NCBI GenBank assembly: GCA_012845835.1
Contig: JABAKD010000017.1
Coordinates: forward strand, 8,083,600-8,147,599
Source: Undaria pinnatifida
Lineage: Eukaryota; Sar; Phaeophyceae; Laminariales; Alariaceae
DNA length: 64,000 bases
Reading direction: 5' to 3'
The notes under the pieces were generated by a model. That model was not told where the DNA came from, did no database searches, and saw only the letters and a list, made by a program, of their open reading frames with translations. This document shows, one piece after another, positions 51,601 through 57,600 of the stretch; within the stretch, counting starts at the first letter, position 1, and every line of letters starts with the position of its first letter. A program made the translations under genes and the position numbers.

Positions 51601-54600
51601 TTCTACTTGATTTGAGATATGCGTTGACTCCCTACATTTTGGCTTTTTTTCTTCGTCCCATTTGGTATCCTCTCGCACTTCTCTCGCGCTCCCTCCAGGT
51701 GTCTAACTCAGATCCGGGGGGAAACATAGCGGGCCCTCCTCTCCCCTCCCCACTAGGGTACAGTAACGCCTCATTTTATCGCGCTCTAGAAGAGTTGAGC
51801 ATTTTCTCCCCTCGTCGACTCGCGTGTCGAGAGTTATTGTTGCTTGTTTATTTTTGCTCATCCCTTCTTTTAGGATGTACATCTTGTAGTGGCAACTTTT
51901 GTTTCCCTTCCTCCCTCTGTATAGAAGCAACTCAGATCCGGGATCACTACGTATCCGTAGCAAAGTCTTCTGCCCCCTCCCCACTCCGCGCCTTCATGTT
52001 TGAGAAGACTCCAGCATTTTCTTCCCTCGTCGACTCGCTTCGAACTATGGCTTCTCTGTGACACGGCTCCCACGTTCTTCACTGTACTGTAAATCTCAGT
52101 CTGTCTTTGTTATTTTCCCTTTTTTAAAACCAATAGGCGGCCTGCTCTAGGTAGTTCTAGAAAGTAGAAAGAAGAAATAGGAAAGAAGGGTCTCCCCCTG
52201 GAGCAGTGGCTTTGGCAGGACGACTCACCATCGCTCCATCATCGATGACGGGCGGATATTGGAACTCACACACAATGTGTCGAAGTGCTCACAAAATGTT
52301 CGTTTGAACTTGCGATATAAAATGTCAAGTAGAAAGTATGTTTCGTATATTGCAGTGTCTGAGTCTGGTATCAAGTAGCATCTGATAACTGGTACACCAT
52401 ATCATCTGACACCTCCTGGTGTACTGCTCTGTCTGTTATGCACACGTAACTGGTATTTCCCCCCATCTGCATCCGGCACAAACAGTGTCCACGTGCTGAT
52501 GCATCCTAGAGAGACGGACGAGCTCTCTCTATGGTCACACACTGCGAGACAGGGATGACATGTATGTGTGTTGTCTTCACCTTCAAGCATGATTTTTACC
52601 CAACGACATCAGTTATACACGTTGCAAATACAGCACACCAGCCAAGGGTGAATTGGTGAACTGGCCATGCAATGAACGGCAAAGAAAACGCGGGCGAGAA
52701 AAGAGATGCACGTCGTCAGCAACTAACTAGCACACACAGCAGGCTATTTGCCTATTTGCCTATTTGCAACAACAAAAACAACAACAACAACAACAACAAC
52801 AAAGGATATAGGAGTGCCATCAATACATACCGGTGTGCACTAGTCGGGTGTCCACTGGTGTACACTATGCCCCTCTCACAGGAACAAGCCCACGAGAACC
52901 TTAGACCAAAAAGGTTCCGACAACATAAGAAATGCGACAGCTGTTGTCCTGAAGTTAGTGCGCAATTCGATGTTAGTCGACGGGGGAAGAACAACTGCAC
53001 TAACTGTATATGTAGCTGGAGTCTTCACGCAATGAAAATGAAGGCGAGTACCGTAGTGGCGAGGGGGGAATAGGGCCTGATTAGTGCCCCTACTGGATCT
53101 GAGTTGCGTTTGGGGAGGGAGAAGGTGAGAAAGAAAAGCGCAAAGGCAGTAGGAGGGATGAGCCGGATGAGCCGAGGGCGCCCGGACAGTCTTATTTGGA
53201 CATTTCGACACCTCACACATCCAAAATGGTCAGAATGGGAAAACAAACGCAGACAGGGAGGGGGGGGGGGCAGGCGCACTCATTTGTTGCTTGCCTTATT
53301 AATTTTTGACCATTGACCACGCATCCCTTTCGAGACGGAGCACCGTTGCTACTCCTATTAGAGACACCTCCAACGTTTTACACCTTCTCCATGTAATACA
53401 TTGAGGGAGGGGGGGGTCTCTAAAACCAAGTGATACAAAAAAAATGAAGGAAAAAAACTTGTTTACTTCGAAATCCTCCCTACGATCACGGCAAGCGCTC
53501 CGGTTAGTTTTGTTCCAGATTCTGTCGATTTTCGATCTGAAGTGTAAGCTATCCTAATCCCTGGGCCATGGGGCACGTTCGGCGGATGAGAGCAAAAAAA
53601 AGATTAAACACGTACCAAGTATGTATTAATTGCTGCAAATCCCTCCCCCCCCCCCCCCCCCAACGCCCCCTCCTTCCCCACCACCCGCACCATCGCCTGG
53701 ACCTAGCACCACGCGTATAGCAAACCCCTACATCTATGCGACGTGTTTTTTTCGCCCCCCCCCCTCCCCTTCCCTCCCCCACGTCCTTAAAAATTCCTTC
53801 CTCTCCTTACCGGATATTCGACTCACAGGATCCACTTGATAAACTGATGCATTTCCTTCCACAGCTGTCAGATTTTGCCCCCCTCAAAAACGGGCTTAAT
53901 AGTTACCGGGCACAGACTGATTAACATCACCCTGTTGACCTTCGGGTACAAGCTACACTGATTGTAGTTGCAAGGGGAGTCGCCGACCTATTTGTATCCT
54001 TAATGAGGACGCACACAACCCGTACTACGCGCGATCCGTGTGTCACATGCAGCTTGCAAAGATATGAGTTTCGACAAAATCTTCAATCTCACAGCTGGGG
54101 TGTATTTTTATTTCAAAATTTACAATACTCCGTATGTATTAATTTTATTGAAGATTACAAGTGTTGTGATTTTTTTACACGTGATAGGATAGTGGTGCAC
54201 CACTTTTTTTCTGAGAAAATTTCTCAACTTGGGAGCTTAACGCCTTTACAACTGAAAACCCTTGTGAGGAACAAACTTACTTGAATTTATAATAGGAAGA
54301 ATCTTGGGGTTCTAAAGGGGCTAAGACATCCAAAGACTGATTCTACGATAGCCCCCCCCAAAACCAGCGATTTTCTTTAACGGACGCTTCGTGGCTGCTC
54401 GATGTAAGGAAGGATACTATTGAAGTCAAAGTATCCATATATTTTCTTGGGTGCAAAGGTCTACCGATCGATGACGTCGGGGTGTCGAGTGACGCCGTAT
54501 TTCAGGAGATACGACCGGGAGCTGGTTTTGAAACCGCCGATTTCGTTAAAGAAAAGTTGGGGGGGCTATCGTAGAACGACTCCAAAACAGAAACGATTTT

Positions 54601-57600
54601 TGGAGAAAACGAAAACTGCTGGTGAACCGATTTCTGAAGAAAATCCCGTGACCTATGGGTAAAAGAGAATCGCACAGAACAAAAGCGGCGTTTTTTTTTT
54701 TCCGACGATTTTTGAGTTAAGGAGCCCCCCGTCATTCAGAAAAACAAAAAAGCCAAAAAAAGGTATACCTTGATACAATTTACGACGATTTTGGGGTTGA
54801 GGAGCCCCCCATCATTCGGAAAAGAAAATAGCCAAAAAAAGGTATACATTTTAATACAATTTACGACGACTTTGGGAATAACGAGCCCCCCATCATTCGG
54901 AAAAGAAAATAGCCAAAAAAAGGTATACCTTCGTACAATTTACGACGTTTTTTGGGTTGAGGAGCCCCCCGTTATTCAGAAAAACAAAATACCCAAAAAA
55001 AGGTATACCTTAATACAATTTACGACGATTTTGGGGTTGAGGAGCCCCTCGCCATTCGGAAAAAAAAATAGCCAAAAAAAGGCATACCTCTATCCTAGAA
55101 CGCGTCTTTTTTCAACCATGCCTAACTAACCCTACGCTGAAAACCCTACTCGTACCACCAGCAAGGTCGTTTCACCGAGTGCATTCTCGTGCTCGTGCGG
55201 ATTATTTCTGGGTAGAAATTGACCAGTGGAGAGCGCGCTGGAGTGCTCAGGTGTGTAGCATGGTAGCAAAATTCGATGGAATCGACGAGCGTAAAGCTGA
55301 AAAGTTGGTTGTCCAGAAGGTCGCTGAGGGCGAAAACCTCTCACGAGTTGAGCTGGAGAGGGTAAAAGCAAGATGATAAAATGAAAACGATAAAAATGAA
55401 AACATGTCGACATATTATTCTATTGTTTTTTTTTCTTTTTTTTTTCCCTTTCTTTTCTTGTGGTCTGTGGCTTGTTTTGTTGTGTTCTCGTACCCGGGCG
55501 GTATACGCTACGAGAATTCCTCGCGCTTTGCCTTGATGAATTTCGACTACTCGTTTGATCTACTCTGTCTCACGATCTGTGACGACATACCTTGTTTTTT
55601 GTATCTCACTAGGATGAAGAATCAGCAAGAACACCGACTGGGTGTAACTGGGTGTACTGATGATGTGTCGTTGGGTAGAAAGAACGGTTAAATATGTGAA
55701 GACGACACACACATTTTATTGACATGTACCAGGTATGTAATATCATGCATGCTGTTGCATTGTCACCACATGTCATAAACCAAGCATAAAATACTACGGG
55801 GTATGTAGTGCAAAACACCAGCCCTGTGAACGTTTTTAGTGCACAGTGTTTAGTGCCGTTGAGACCGTATTGGCAGCTGTGCACGACCTACTACTTGTAC
55901 TTGTACCCCTTCTCGTTCCAACACTAATAGTCTATTAATAGTAGTGCTTTCCTTTTCAACTCTTGGTTTACGTGACACTTATTGCTGTTAGATGTATTCT
56001 CACTCCAACATTATATATAGTCTAGATATTATTAGTATAAATGCTTTCCTTTTATTTAACTCTTGGTTCACGTTTATTGCTGTAACATGTGTAGACTTTA
56101 GTGCTGAAGTTTTGACTGCGCGTTGGGTCCTGCGTTCTTACAGCTGGTATACGTGCACCAAAACGGTGCAGCTCTCTTGGTTGCAAACGTTTCCGGGCGT
56201 AGCTTTTGGTGTAAAGTTTTGATTGTCTGTTGGGTTTGGAATTCTCACGTTCTTACAACTAGACTACGCGCGAGTATTTTTTTTTCCCATAGGGTATTCT
56301 TGCACTCTGCAGTGACTGGAACCTGTCGTGTGGGACCACGGACTTGATTATGCGAGTTGAGGGATGTGAAAACAGCAACTCGTGATGTACCTGATAGCGC
56401 AGCTTAGAATGGTCTATACTACATGAAAAATTAATAATGTAGTGTCTCTCATATACACCATCTCGCCCGTTTAGTGTTTGTACTATTAATAATAGAATAG
56501 AGCAAAACAAAATATTACTCCGAGTACTGAACATATCATTCCCCCCCCCTCCACGCCCACCACCCGCACGATCGCCTAGACCGAGCACCACGCGTAAAAC
56601 AAGCCCCTACATACCTTTGATCTCACAGCCGGAGTGTGTAATAATTGAATATTATATGTGACCTAAACCTCTTAACCCCGCCCCCCCCCCCCCCGCTCTC
56701 CCTTGCTCAAGCGCCCCACCTAATATTGAAATCCGCCAGAGTAATAAACACTTCCACGCACTGGATATCACCTCATTTTCTTTCTAGAACCATCCATGCC
56801 GCTGCTTTCTCCCCCCCCCCCTCCCCCCCCCCCCCCCGCTCCCAACGCCCCCAACTTCCCCACCACCCGCACCATCGCCTAGACCTAGCACCACACGCAT
56901 AGCAAACCCCTACATATATGCCACCTAAAGCCCTTCCTTCCCCCCCCTCCCCCACCTCCTCCCCTCCCCCACCCTCCCACCCCACCCCCACCCCCTCCAA
57001 CACTCCGCCCTCTACTCACTGGTTGTACGACATAAAGGATATACATGATAAACTGGTGCATTCTTTCCAAAACCGTCACATTTATCCCCTTAAAAGAATG
57101 TATAGTTTCCACGCACAGATTGAGCTGCCCCACCCGCCCCGCCCCCGCCGCAACCCCCCCCCCCATGATAAACTGGTGCATTTTCCAAAACCGTCAGATT
57201 TATCCCCTTGGAGGATTTGTAGTTTCCACGCACAAATTGAGCTGCCCCCCCCCCCCCCCCCTAACCCCGCTCCCCTTTGATCAAAACCATGCCCCCACGT
57301 CCTTCAAAACTCCGCCCTCCCCTCACCGGTTATTCGACTTACAGGAGTCACTTGATAAACGGATGCATTTCATTCCACAGCTGTCAGATTTTGTCCCCCT
57401 CAGAAACGGGTTGTATAAAATCCGCGCACAGACTGACTAACATCACCCTGTTGACCCTGATAGCTACACTGTAGCTGCAAGGGGAGTCGCTGACCTATAT
57501 CCTTAATGAGGACACACAACCCGTAATACGCGCGATCGGAGTATCACACACAGCTTGCAAAGATGAGTTTCGACGAAATATTCGATCTCACAGCTGGAGT

